The notes under the pieces were generated by a model. That model did no database searches and had not been told where the DNA came from. It worked only from the letters and a program-made list of their open reading frames with translations. Below are positions 1-5,377 of a stretch of 5,377 nucleotides of DNA, one piece after another. Made by a program: the position numbers and the translations under genes. Every line of letters starts with the position of its first letter. The stretch's first letter is position 1. Origin of the DNA: Candidatus Latescibacterota bacterium (GTDB lineage Bacteria; Latescibacterota; 4484-107; B68-G9); assembly GCA_012961755.1 (NCBI GenBank), contig DTYS01000046.1, positions 1 to 5,377 of the forward strand. Direction: 5' to 3'.

Positions 1-740
1 TGCAGGCTATGGCAGAAGAAAGACGCGAGCTTGATGCCTTGCGTAACAGCATGGAAACGGAGATGGACGCCCTGGCACTGCACATCGGCAGCCTGCGTGC
101 TCACCTGTTGCGCTTGAATGCGTTGGGAGCGCGTCTGGTCAGTGTCGGTAAACTGGATGCCGAGGAATTTGATTTCTCCGCCGAACCTGCCCAGGGCGGC
201 CTGGATCAGATGACAGGAGCCGAATCGGCCGGCCTGCTGGAGCTCGAATCAGAAATCGATCGCCTTTACCAGGCGTTTGCCGATCGTGAACACAAGTTAA
301 ATCTGCTGGAGGATCTGCTCTCCAAACGTGATGTGCGTGAGCAGGTCATCCCGTCCGGCTGGCCGCTGAAACAGGGATTCATCAGTTCCACTTTTGGCCG
401 TCGTACAGACCCTTTCACCGGCAAGAAAAAATTCCACAAGGGTATTGATTTTGTCGGCAAGCGCGGCAGCGAAGTGCTGGCTGTCGCCGCCGGCGTGGTG
501 ACCAAATCCGAGCGCGTGGCCGGTTATGGGAACATCGTCGAGATTCGGCACGCGGATGGTTATATTACCCGTTACGCCCACAATCAGGAAAACCTCGTGA
601 AAGAAGGCGATCGGGTGGAAAAGGGCGAGCCAATCGCCATGTTGGGATCGTCTGGCCGTTCCAGTGGCCCCCATGTTCATTTCGAAGTGCGCCGCAATGG
701 TAAAATCATCAATCCGGCTCGTTTCATTAAGAGCGGCTGA
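1..740 (+). CDS. M23-family (LytM-type) peptidoglycan peptidase, 5' end missing
   Basis: Zinc metallopeptidase that cuts peptide cross-links in the cell wall, expected in the periplasm. The frame is open to the left edge, so the start is outside the window; the ATG at 9 is just the first Met available. Relative to that Met, residues 1-110 are charged, heptad-like helix (two probable coiled-coil stretches, about 1-45 and 73-110). Residues 115-243 are the M23 domain. The zinc and catalytic signature is complete: H143 and D147 in HKGID, H191 in YAH, and H222/H224 in HVHFE, so the domain looks active. The missing N-terminus would normally carry a membrane anchor or signal peptide. Family members placed before secA in gammaproteobacteria are about 300 residues, so perhaps 50-80 are missing. 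Arginine codons are CGN in 20 of 21 cases and isoleucine is never ATA, matching the secA part and unlike everything after 1540. The substrate bond cannot be told from sequence. Confidence 0.93.
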   Translation, partial: QAMAEERRELDALRNSMETEMDALALHIGSLRAHLLRLNALGARLVSVGKLDAEEFDFSAEPAQGGLDQMTGAESAGLLELESEIDRLYQAFADREHKLNLLEDLLSKRDVREQVIPSGWPLKQGFISSTFGRRTDPFTGKKKFHKGIDFVGKRGSEVLAVAAGVVTKSERVAGYGNIVEIRHADGYITRYAHNQENLVKEGDRVEKGEPIAMLGSSGRSSGPHVHFEVRRNGKIINPARFIKSG

Positions 741-769
741 GCCGATTCTGCTCTTCTATATTCCTCAGT

Positions 770-784
770 AAAAGCCCCGCTTTT
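770..784 (+). other. Short perfect hairpin downstream of the peptidase gene
   Basis: AAAAGC, loop CCC, GCTTTT: a perfect 6-bp stem about 30 bases after the peptidase stop. The stem is mostly A-T and the T run lies inside it rather than after it, so it would be a weak terminator at best. It lies in the 141-base spacer before secA. Confidence 0.3.
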
Positions 785-868
785 GCGGTATCATTTCCAT
801 TTTATGTCCGGCTGAAAACAACTGTGCTGTTTTTGCGGTTTCAGCCCTTTTCATTTTCGGTCCTGAAA
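781..868 (+). repeat. Imperfect direct repeat in the secA leader
   Basis: Two related segments, 781-817 and 831-868, are offset by 50 bases. Both begin TTTTGCGGT, continue with a pyrimidine-rich stretch containing CATTTT, then GTCC and TGAAA. The second copy ends within the purine stretch that serves as secA's ribosome binding site (GAAAGG, 865-870). It looks like an old local duplication, but low complexity could make part of the match accidental. Confidence 0.4.
810..854 (+). terminator. Stem-loop with T-rich tail between peptidase gene and secA (terminator or leader structure)
   Basis: GGCTGAAA at 810-817 is the exact reverse complement of TTTCAGCC at 839-846. The right arm is followed directly by CTTTTCATTTT. 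An alternative inner stem, AAAACA (815-820) with TGTTTT (828-833), would use part of the same left arm. The loop is long (21 bases) for a classical intrinsic terminator. It ends only about 35 bases before the secA ATG, so it could equally be a leader structure affecting secA expression. No promoter between it and secA could be recognised with confidence. Confidence 0.35.
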
Positions 869-881
869 GGTCCCAAGCTTC

Positions 882-1637
882 ATGTTCAACAAGATCGCAA
901 AAAAAGTATTCGGTAGCCGTAACGAACGGGTCGTCAAGCGCATGTTCAAGGATGTTGAAAAGATCAATGTTCTGGAAGAATCCGTAAAAGCCCTCTCTGA
1001 TGAGGAATTGCAGGGCAAGACAGCAGAGTTCAGGCAACGCCTGGACAATGGGGAATCCCTGGACAATCTGCTGTCTGAGGCGTTTGCCGTGGTGCGGGAG
1101 GCCAGCAGCCGGGTGCTGGGTATGCGCCACTTCGACGTGCAACTCATCGGTGGTATGGTATTGCATCAGGGCAAGATTGCCGAGATGCGCACGGGTGAGG
1201 GAAAGACACTGGTTGCGACCCTCGCGGTGTATCTGAATGCACTGGAAGGCAAGGGCGTGCATGTGGTTACCGTCAATGACTACCTGGCGCGACGGGATGC
1301 GTCCTGGATGGGCAGGCTATATCATTTTCTGGGCATGAGTACCGGTATCATCAATTCCTCGGGTGGTGCGGGGCCGGACTCCAGTTCCTATCGTTTCGAT
1401 CCTGACTGTGACGGCGAAGAAAGTGGCCATCGGTTTTTACGCAACGTCAGCCGCAAGGAAGCCTATGACTGCGATATCACCTATGGAACAAATAACGAAT
1501 ACGGTTTCGATTATCTGCGCGATAACATGGCGTTCGAAGCTAGGGCTGAGGCCTTCAGGGATTACGACGGCGACGGGACCTTAGAGGTCTGGAAGATAGA
1601 CCACACGGGAAGGATAACCTGTGAGAGGAAGGATTGA
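882..1637 (+). CDS. secA: SecA preprotein translocase ATPase, N-terminal fragment ending in unrelated sequence
   Basis: SecA is the ATPase motor that drives unfolded preproteins through SecYEG at the inner membrane. Residues 1 to about 218 are clear SecA: the N-terminal FGSRNER and LSDEEL-GKTAEFR region, GMRHFDVQLIGGMVL, Walker A MRTGEGKT (102-109), GVHVVTVNDYLARRDA, and ITYGTNNEYGFDYLRDNMAF (199-218). The next expected element, the Walker B VDEVDSILIDEART segment, is absent, as are the preprotein cross-linking, scaffold, wing and zinc-binding C-terminal regions of a roughly 900-residue protein. Residues after about 218 read EARAEAFRDYDGDGTLEVW and onward, which is not SecA; see the junction entry. 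The open frame continues through the join to the TGA at 1635 by chance. GAAAGG at 865-870 serves the ATG. A roughly 30-residue insert (158-189) separates the DYLARRD region from RKEAYDCDITYG compared with E. coli SecA. Not functional as it stands. Confidence 0.93.
   Translation: MFNKIAKKVFGSRNERVVKRMFKDVEKINVLEESVKALSDEELQGKTAEFRQRLDNGESLDNLLSEAFAVVREASSRVLGMRHFDVQLIGGMVLHQGKIAEMRTGEGKTLVATLAVYLNALEGKGVHVVTVNDYLARRDASWMGRLYHFLGMSTGIINSSGGAGPDSSSYRFDPDCDGEESGHRFLRNVSRKEAYDCDITYGTNNEYGFDYLRDNMAFEARAEAFRDYDGDGTLEVWKIDHTGRITCERKD
1525..1548. other. Chimeric junction between two genomes
   Basis: SecA similarity stops at about DNMAF (ending near 1535). The sequence then becomes an unrelated DxDGDG protein tail followed by an operon with different codon habits. 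Within secA, 2 of 17 arginine codons are AGR and none of the isoleucine codons is ATA. In the 30-odd residues after 1540, all four arginines are AGG and both isoleucines are ATA. No inverted repeat, transposase, tRNA end or obvious target duplication is visible at the join. An artefact of assembly or cloning is most likely. The exact base cannot be fixed without the two parent sequences. Confidence 0.85.
1541..1637 (+). other. 3' end of an unidentified protein gene with a DxDGDG calcium-loop motif
   Basis: The last 30 or so codons before the TGA at 1635-1637 encode FRDYDGDGTLEVWKIDHTGRI and a short charged end. D-x-D-G-D-G-x-x-E is the EF-hand-like loop typical of FG-GAP/VCBS and dockerin-like repeats, which bind calcium in exported or surface proteins; too little remains to name the family. 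AGG and ATA codons tie it to galU and the genes that follow. It ends 4 bases before galU's ATG, so it was probably the preceding gene of that operon. It shares its reading frame with the secA fragment only by coincidence. Confidence 0.6.
1623..1632 (+). promoter_or_regulatory. Ribosome binding site that decides the galU start
   Basis: A purine run containing GAGAGGAAGG lies 9 bases before the ATG at 1642. The longer in-frame alternative, GTG at 1621, would begin just ahead of this Shine-Dalgarno sequence and has no comparable motif before it. The ATG start also gives the usual GalU N-terminus MKVRKAVIPAAGLGTR. Confidence 0.7.
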
Positions 1638-1641
1638 AAGG

Positions 1642-2523
1642 ATGAAGGTCAGAAAGGCCGTGATTCCTGCCGCTGGACTCGGCACAAGGTTCCTACCGGC
1701 CACCAAGGCCCTCCCTAAGGAGATGATACCGATAGTCGACAAGCCAGCCATCCAGTACATCGTTGAGGAGATAGTGGCCTCCGGTATAGAGGACATCCTC
1801 ATAATCACCGGCAGGGGGAAGAGGGCCATAGAGGACCACTTCGACAAGTCCTTCGAACTGAACCAGGTGCTCAAGGAAAGGGAACGGACGGCCATGTTGG
1901 AGACCCTAGAGAACATAGAGAAGATGGCGGACATACACTACCTACGCCAGAAGGAGGCCTTGGGCACGGGCCATGCCATCCTTAAGGCCAAATATCATAT
2001 AGGCAACGAACCTTTCGCCGTGCTCTTCGGGGACGACCTCGTGGTCTCCGAGGAGCCATGCCTCGCCCAGCTTATGAAACTTTACGACAAGTATAGCTCC
2101 TCCATATTGGCCGTCCAGCGGGTGCCCCTTCAGGAGGTTTCGGAGTACGGTGTCGTAAAGGGCAAGCCCATCAATGAGGTCCATCTCGTGGAGGACTTGG
2201 TCGAAAAACCCAAGCCCGAGGAGGCCCCTTCGAACCTGGCCCTTCTGGGAAGGTACATCTTGGAACCCGACGTATTCGATGTCCTGGAGATGACACCGTA
2301 CTCGGAGAGGGGAGAGTTAGAACTTACGGACGCTATAAGGAGGATGTCCAAGGATAAGGTGGTCTACGCATACGAAATATCGGGAAGATGGTACACGGTA
2401 GGAGATAGGCTCTCGTACCTGAAGACCACCGTCGAGTTCGCCCTTATGAGGGACGACCTAAGGGGAGCTTTTTGGGAATATCTCAGAGGACTCGTGGACG
2501 GGGGCAAGGATGTTGAACCGTAA
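1642..2523 (+). CDS. galU: UTP-glucose-1-phosphate uridylyltransferase (UDP-glucose pyrophosphorylase)
   Basis: Makes UDP-glucose and pyrophosphate from UTP and glucose 1-phosphate in the cytoplasm; UDP-glucose feeds surface polysaccharide and galactose metabolism. The 293-residue length is normal. Seen in order: nucleotide-binding loop GLGTRFLPATKALPKEM (12-28), KPAIQYIVEE (34-43), QKEALGTGHA (103-112), metal-site FGDD (129-132), SEYGVV (167-172), VEKP (187-190), GRYIL (203-207), GELELTDAI (224-232) and the C-terminal WYTVGDRLSYLKTTVEFAL (250-268). The long KSFELNQVLKE stretch (69-79) is typical of GalU rather than RmlA glucose-1-phosphate thymidylyltransferase. The usual Asp of the late (Y)D(I/C)G motif appears to be Thr252. 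The gene sits 4 bases after the preceding reading frame and overlaps the HNH gene by 14 bases, so it is co-transcribed. I chose the ATG at 1642 over the GTG at 1621 because of the ribosome binding site. Confidence 0.93.
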   Translation: MKVRKAVIPAAGLGTRFLPATKALPKEMIPIVDKPAIQYIVEEIVASGIEDILIITGRGKRAIEDHFDKSFELNQVLKERERTAMLETLENIEKMADIHYLRQKEALGTGHAILKAKYHIGNEPFAVLFGDDLVVSEEPCLAQLMKLYDKYSSSILAVQRVPLQEVSEYGVVKGKPINEVHLVEDLVEKPKPEEAPSNLALLGRYILEPDVFDVLEMTPYSERGELELTDAIRRMSKDKVVYAYEISGRWYTVGDRLSYLKTTVEFALMRDDLRGAFWEYLRGLVDGGKDVEP

Positions 2524-3010
2524 GGTATTGGTCCTCAATCAGAACTACGAACCCCTCAGCATATGCTCCGCTAAGAGGGCCCTCGTGATGGTCTTCTTGG
2601 GCAAGGCCGAGGTCGTGGAGGAGGCCGGAACGGTGCACACGGTGTCCAGGGCCCTCCCCCTTCCGAGCGTGGTGAGGCTATGGATGTACGTGCACAAACC
2701 TAGAAACGATATCCCTTTGACCAAGAGAAACATCCTCAGGAGAGATGGCCACAGGTGCCAATACTGCGGCACTACCCAGGGACCTATGACCGTTGACCAT
2801 GTGATCCCCAAGGATATGGGCGGTAAGGATACGTGGGAGAACCTCGTATGTTGCTGCGTTCGGTGCAACAACAGGAAAGGCAACCGTACCCCCGAACAGG
2901 CCGGTATGAGGCTCATCCGTCCTCCCAAGAGGCCTAACTTCCTCTACTTCGTCCATACCTTCGTAGGGGAACCGGACCCGAGCTGGAAGCCGTACCTCTT
3001 CATGGACTGA
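2510..3010 (+). CDS. HNH endonuclease family protein
   Basis: A 166-residue member of a widespread stand-alone HNH family that opens with VLVLNQNYEPLSICSAKRA, found in many thermophiles, Chloroflexota, cyanobacteria and others. The cellular role of the family is not established. Residues 1-70 are the family's conserved N-terminal region. The beta-beta-alpha-metal fold lies at 80-124. C83/C86 (CQYC) and C116/C119 form the structural zinc knuckle, D96-H97 (VDHVIP) supplies the first catalytic pair, and N111 and N120 the following HNH positions. All key residues are present, so a nuclease fold is likely intact. The C-terminus, rich in proline and aromatic residues (FLYFVHTF and onward), is also usual for the family. 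The start overlaps galU's end by 14 bases, with GGGGG at 2500-2504 as the probable ribosome binding site. Nothing links it to restriction, homing or phage genes here; it lies between housekeeping genes. Confidence 0.9.
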   Translation: MLNRKVLVLNQNYEPLSICSAKRALVMVFLGKAEVVEEAGTVHTVSRALPLPSVVRLWMYVHKPRNDIPLTKRNILRRDGHRCQYCGTTQGPMTVDHVIPKDMGGKDTWENLVCCCVRCNNRKGNRTPEQAGMRLIRPPKRPNFLYFVHTFVGEPDPSWKPYLFMD

Positions 3011-3020
3011 GGGGAGAGCG

Positions 3021-4025
3021 ATGAAGGGAAGGATACTGAGCGGGATGAGACCCACGGGCAAGCTACACTTGGGGAACTACGAAGGGGCCCTTAGGAACTG
3101 GCTCGCCCTCCAGGAGGACTACGAAATGTTCTGCATGATAGCCGATTGGCACGCCCTAACCACAGAATACGAACATCCCCAGGAGGTTAGGAAGAACACC
3201 AAAGAGGTGGCCCTGGACTACATAGCCGTTGGGTTGGACCCGGAGAGGGTGACCATATTCGTCCAATCGGACGTTAAGCAACATGCCGAACTCCACCTCC
3301 TCTTCTCCATGATAACCCCCACCCCCTGGCTCGTAAGGAACCCTACCATAAAGGAGCAGGCGAGGGCCATGGGGCTCATAGAGGATGAAGAGGAGGTCAC
3401 GAAGATAAACTACGGGCTCTTAGGATATCCGGTGCTCCAGGCCGCCGACATCCTTATATACAGGGCGGACGCCGTCCCCGTGGGCGAGGATCAGGTCCCC
3501 CACATAGAGCTCACGAGGGAGATAGCGAGGAGGTTCAACCACCTTTACGGGAAGTTCTTCCCCGAGCCCGAGCCAATACTTACTAGGGTCCCCAGGCTCC
3601 CCGGCCTCGACGGAAGGAAGATGAGCAAGTCCCTGGGGAACGTCGTCTACCTATCAGATCCCCCGGATTCGGTTAAGGAGAAGGTCCGCACGATGTTCAC
3701 GGACCCCATGAGGATAAAGAAGGAGGACCCGGGGGACCCTGAGGTCAGGGGATGTCCCGTATTTTTGTACCATAAGCTATACAACGTTAACGAGATCTCG
3801 GAAATAGAGGAGGACTGTAAGGCGGCAAGGCTCGGGTGTGTGGAGTGCAAGGGGAAGCTTGCGGAGAAGCTTTCGGAGTTCCTGAGCCCCATCCAGGAGA
3901 GGAGGCGTGAGGCCGAGGCGAGGGAAGGATATATAGAGGAGGTGCTGAAGGAAGGCGCCCGCAGGGCCCGCTCCGAGGCCGAGGCTACCGTGGAGAAAGT
4001 AAGGAAATTTATGGGCTTAGGTTGA
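3021..4025 (+). CDS. trpS: Tryptophanyl-tRNA synthetase with probable [4Fe-4S] cysteine motif
   Basis: Class Ic aminoacyl-tRNA synthetase that charges tRNA-Trp with tryptophan using ATP in the cytoplasm. The 334-residue length is normal for bacterial TrpRS. Motifs: MRPTGKLHLGNY (9-20) contains the HIGH-equivalent HLGN, IADWHALTT (40-48), the long connecting region with LGYPVLQAADILIY (134-147), VGEDQVPHIELTREIARRFN (154-173), and the KMSKS loop RKMSKSLGN (199-207). In the anticodon-binding helical domain, C245, C266, C273 and C276 form C-x20-C-x6-C-x2-C. This closely matches the C-x22-C-x6-C-x2-C pattern that holds a [4Fe-4S] cluster in Thermotoga maritima TrpRS. AGGGGAG at 3010-3016 overlaps the HNH stop and is a good ribosome binding site for the ATG at 3021; the intergenic gap is 10 bases. 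The 3' end overlaps the convergent heparinase-like gene by 9 bases, and no terminator is seen. Confidence 0.96.
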   Translation: MKGRILSGMRPTGKLHLGNYEGALRNWLALQEDYEMFCMIADWHALTTEYEHPQEVRKNTKEVALDYIAVGLDPERVTIFVQSDVKQHAELHLLFSMITPTPWLVRNPTIKEQARAMGLIEDEEEVTKINYGLLGYPVLQAADILIYRADAVPVGEDQVPHIELTREIARRFNHLYGKFFPEPEPILTRVPRLPGLDGRKMSKSLGNVVYLSDPPDSVKEKVRTMFTDPMRIKKEDPGDPEVRGCPVFLYHKLYNVNEISEIEEDCKAARLGCVECKGKLAEKLSEFLSPIQERRREAEAREGYIEEVLKEGARRARSEAEATVEKVRKFMGLG

Positions 4026-5377
4026 CGTAGGCTCTATCTTCAGACGTATCCTACCCTCCAAGCTCGGTCCCCTGCGGAACGCGATGCGCTCGAGATCCGT
4101 CGGACCCTCGGCCAGGTCTACATCCTTTATCTTCTCTATCCTTACATCGGAGGCCCCTTCCCAGCTCACCTTCAGGTTCCCCTTCTTACCCCTTATGATC
4201 ACCGTATCCTTCCTCACCTCTGCGCTTCCGAAGGTTATGAGGGGGCTTTCCAAAGTCCCCGGTCCCGATGAGAACCTTGCCTCGTCCGTGACCTCCACCC
4301 ATCCTGTAGGCCCCTCCCTGTGGAGGGCGAGGGTGCGGCGCAGGGAGGCGAGGTCCGCCTCCGGCGGATATGCGGCCTTGAGCTCTAGGACCATCCAGTC
4401 CGTAAGGCTGTTCGCCCCATGCTCTAAGAGTTCCGCCGCGGCCTCCCTGCCGGTCCTCTGCTCGCATCCGTTAGGCACGGGAACGGAGTGACCCTTGGAC
4501 GAGTTGACGAGGTGCTCGTACCTCTTAGGCCCGAAGTAATCTCTTGTGTACCTGCCTCTTCCGGGATCCACTATCAGCGACTCCCCCATGAAGTGCACTA
4601 TGAACGATCCCACATCGTTCTGGTTGTGCATCTCGGCGTTGTGCCCTCCCTTAGCGGCCAGGACGAGCGCGTCAGGATCCGAGGGATCGTACCTTGCCAG
4701 CATCCACTGGAGACCCCTGAAGAAGTCGTGGTGGGAGGGGACGAAGGGGGAAGGTGGGCCGTCCGACCTCCAGAAGAGGGACCTCAACCTCCACGTGAGT
4801 CCACCTTTGTAATACGTCGGTCCTGAGAGGGCCGCAAGCTCGGGGACCTCCAGACGGCAGGAGAGGTAGGCCAGAAGCGGGGCCGGAGGGCTGAAGTTCC
4901 TATCGCAGTCCGAGAAGTTGACGAAGACCCCTGGGCTCAGGACGACCTTGAGGGGGAACTTGGCCACCTCCCGCACGAACTCCCCTTCGAGGAGGTTCAC
5001 CCTCCCTTGGGTCCTCGTCTCCACCAGGTCCGCGAGCACCGCGTAATACCCGAACCCGTAGGCCCAATATCCCGGTCCCTCGCTGGAACCTCCGTCCTCG
5101 TCGAAGGTCTCTATGTAGTCCTCCAGGGACCTTAGGGCCTTCGTCAGCACCTCCGCCAGGCGTGATGCGTCCTCCTCCAGGTATACGGCGGCCCCCGCCA
5201 CCCCTCCGTTGCAGACGGCGTTCCAGTTGTTCACGGTGCGGGATTCGGTGTTGTACAGCCACCAGAAGTCGTGGCGGGAGAGGTAAGGAACTATGCACCT
5301 CCTTTTTACCTCGTACCTTATCCTCCTGCGCAGCGAGGGCTCGAGCCGCTCCCCTAAGAGGTAGTCCATCTCCGCCA
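4017..5377 (-). CDS. Heparinase II/III-like protein (polysaccharide lyase type), N-terminus missing
   Basis: Heparinase II/III-family proteins cleave uronic-acid-containing polysaccharides by beta-elimination, usually outside the cytoplasm; the substrate cannot be named here. The frame is open to the right edge. The Met at 5369 has GCGGAG directly against it with no spacing, so it is probably internal. At least 452 codons are present, and family proteins are often 600 or more residues. Numbered from that Met, the alpha-helical toroid continues to about 225, with VNNWNAVCNGGVAGAA (46-61) and DGGSSEGPGYWAYG (92-105). The latter region carries the family's conserved Glu-Gly and Tyr. The C-terminal beta-sandwich begins with GGHNAEMHNQNDVGSFIVHF (241-260), then LIVDPGRGRYT (265-275) and NSSKGHSVPVPNG (289-301), the usual signature with a conserved His in HNQND. 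Codon use (AGG, ATA) matches the trpS operon. It converges on trpS with overlapping stop regions. Confidence 0.85.
   Translation of the reverse strand, partial: AEMDYLLGERLEPSLRRRIRYEVKRRCIVPYLSRHDFWWLYNTESRTVNNWNAVCNGGVAGAAVYLEEDASRLAEVLTKALRSLEDYIETFDEDGGSSEGPGYWAYGFGYYAVLADLVETRTQGRVNLLEGEFVREVAKFPLKVVLSPGVFVNFSDCDRNFSPPAPLLAYLSCRLEVPELAALSGPTYYKGGLTWRLRSLFWRSDGPPSPFVPSHHDFFRGLQWMLARYDPSDPDALVLAAKGGHNAEMHNQNDVGSFIVHFMGESLIVDPGRGRYTRDYFGPKRYEHLVNSSKGHSVPVPNGCEQRTGREAAAELLEHGANSLTDWMVLELKAAYPPEADLASLRRTLALHREGPTGWVEVTDEARFSSGPGTLESPLITFGSAEVRKDTVIIRGKKGNLKVSWEGASDVRIEKIKDVDLAEGPTDLERIAFRRGPSLEGRIRLKIEPTST

Noticed and set aside
741..881. secM-like leader peptide gene before secA
   Set aside because: No reading frame with an arrest-type C-terminus or a convincing start is visible in this spacer.
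266..1262. Minus-strand frames opposite the peptidase gene and secA
   Set aside because: They lie opposite clear conserved genes, and one crosses the noncoding spacer. No domain or start signal supports them.
1530..1545. Restriction-site ligation scar at the join
   Set aside because: TTCGAA and a near-HindIII sequence (AAGCTA) are present, but no full cloning-type site sits convincingly at the boundary, so this mechanism cannot be claimed.
1525..1548. Mobile element or integration site at the join
   Set aside because: No transposase, terminal inverted repeat, target duplication, tRNA end or integrase is present on either side.
882..1637. A naturally short or split SecA with a new calcium-binding tail
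   Set aside because: The break falls before Walker B, and codon use changes at the same point. The tail belongs with the following operon, so the fused frame is accidental.
3850..3880. Repeated GAAGCTT-CGGAG motif in trpS
   Set aside because: It encodes the helical sequence KLAEKLSEF, and the repeat follows from similar codons in a helix.
4084..4826. Plus-strand reading frames opposite the heparinase-like gene
   Set aside because: They mirror a well-supported minus-strand gene, have no recognisable domains and lack ribosome binding sites. GC-rich antisense frames are expected.
4186..5298. Arg/Gly-rich minus-strand frames within the heparinase-like gene
   Set aside because: Low-complexity out-of-frame translations of the real gene, with no family features.
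5369..5377. True start of the heparinase-like gene at the ATG complementary to 5367-5369
   Set aside because: The only purine-rich motif touches the ATG with no spacing, the frame stays open to the edge, and family proteins are usually longer.

Overview
The window looks like two unrelated bacterial genomes joined at about position 1540. Left of the join (1 to about 1540) is a proteobacterial, probably gammaproteobacterial, piece. It holds the 3' part of an M23 (LytM-type) peptidoglycan peptidase gene, then a 141-base spacer, then the start of secA. The peptidase-secA order is familiar downstream of lpxC in many gammaproteobacteria. Arginine codons here are almost all CGN (20 of 21 in the peptidase gene, 15 of 17 in the secA part), and I found no ATA isoleucine codon.

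Right of the join the codon habit changes at once to AGG/AGA arginine and frequent ATA isoleucine (for example 11 of 15 arginines are AGR in the HNH gene). This fits an anaerobic, possibly thermophilic lineage such as Synergistota or a Thermotogota-like group. That placement is a guess from codon use and from the TrpRS type, not a firm assignment. A tightly packed plus-strand operon runs through this part: the last residues of an unidentified DxDGDG-motif protein, galU, an HNH endonuclease gene and trpS. Gaps are 4 and 10 bases, and galU and the HNH gene overlap by 14 bases. A minus-strand heparinase II/III-like gene converges on trpS, overlaps its end by 9 bases, and runs off the right edge of the window.

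The join lies inside one open frame (882-1637), so a gene caller sees a 251-residue 'SecA'. About the first 218 residues are real SecA. The rest is the tail of a different protein that happens to be in the same frame. The simplest reading is a chimeric contig or clone from a mixed community; a true recombination is possible but would disrupt an essential gene.

Functionally the right-hand genes are mostly housekeeping: UDP-glucose synthesis, tryptophan charging of tRNA, and a widespread small HNH nuclease of unknown role, next to an acidic-polysaccharide lyase-like protein. The most interesting protein detail is that TrpRS carries a four-cysteine pattern like the [4Fe-4S] site known from Thermotoga maritima TrpRS. 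I see no convincing undescribed multi-gene system, RNA gene, CRISPR array or mobile element. No stretch over 300 bases lacks a gene.
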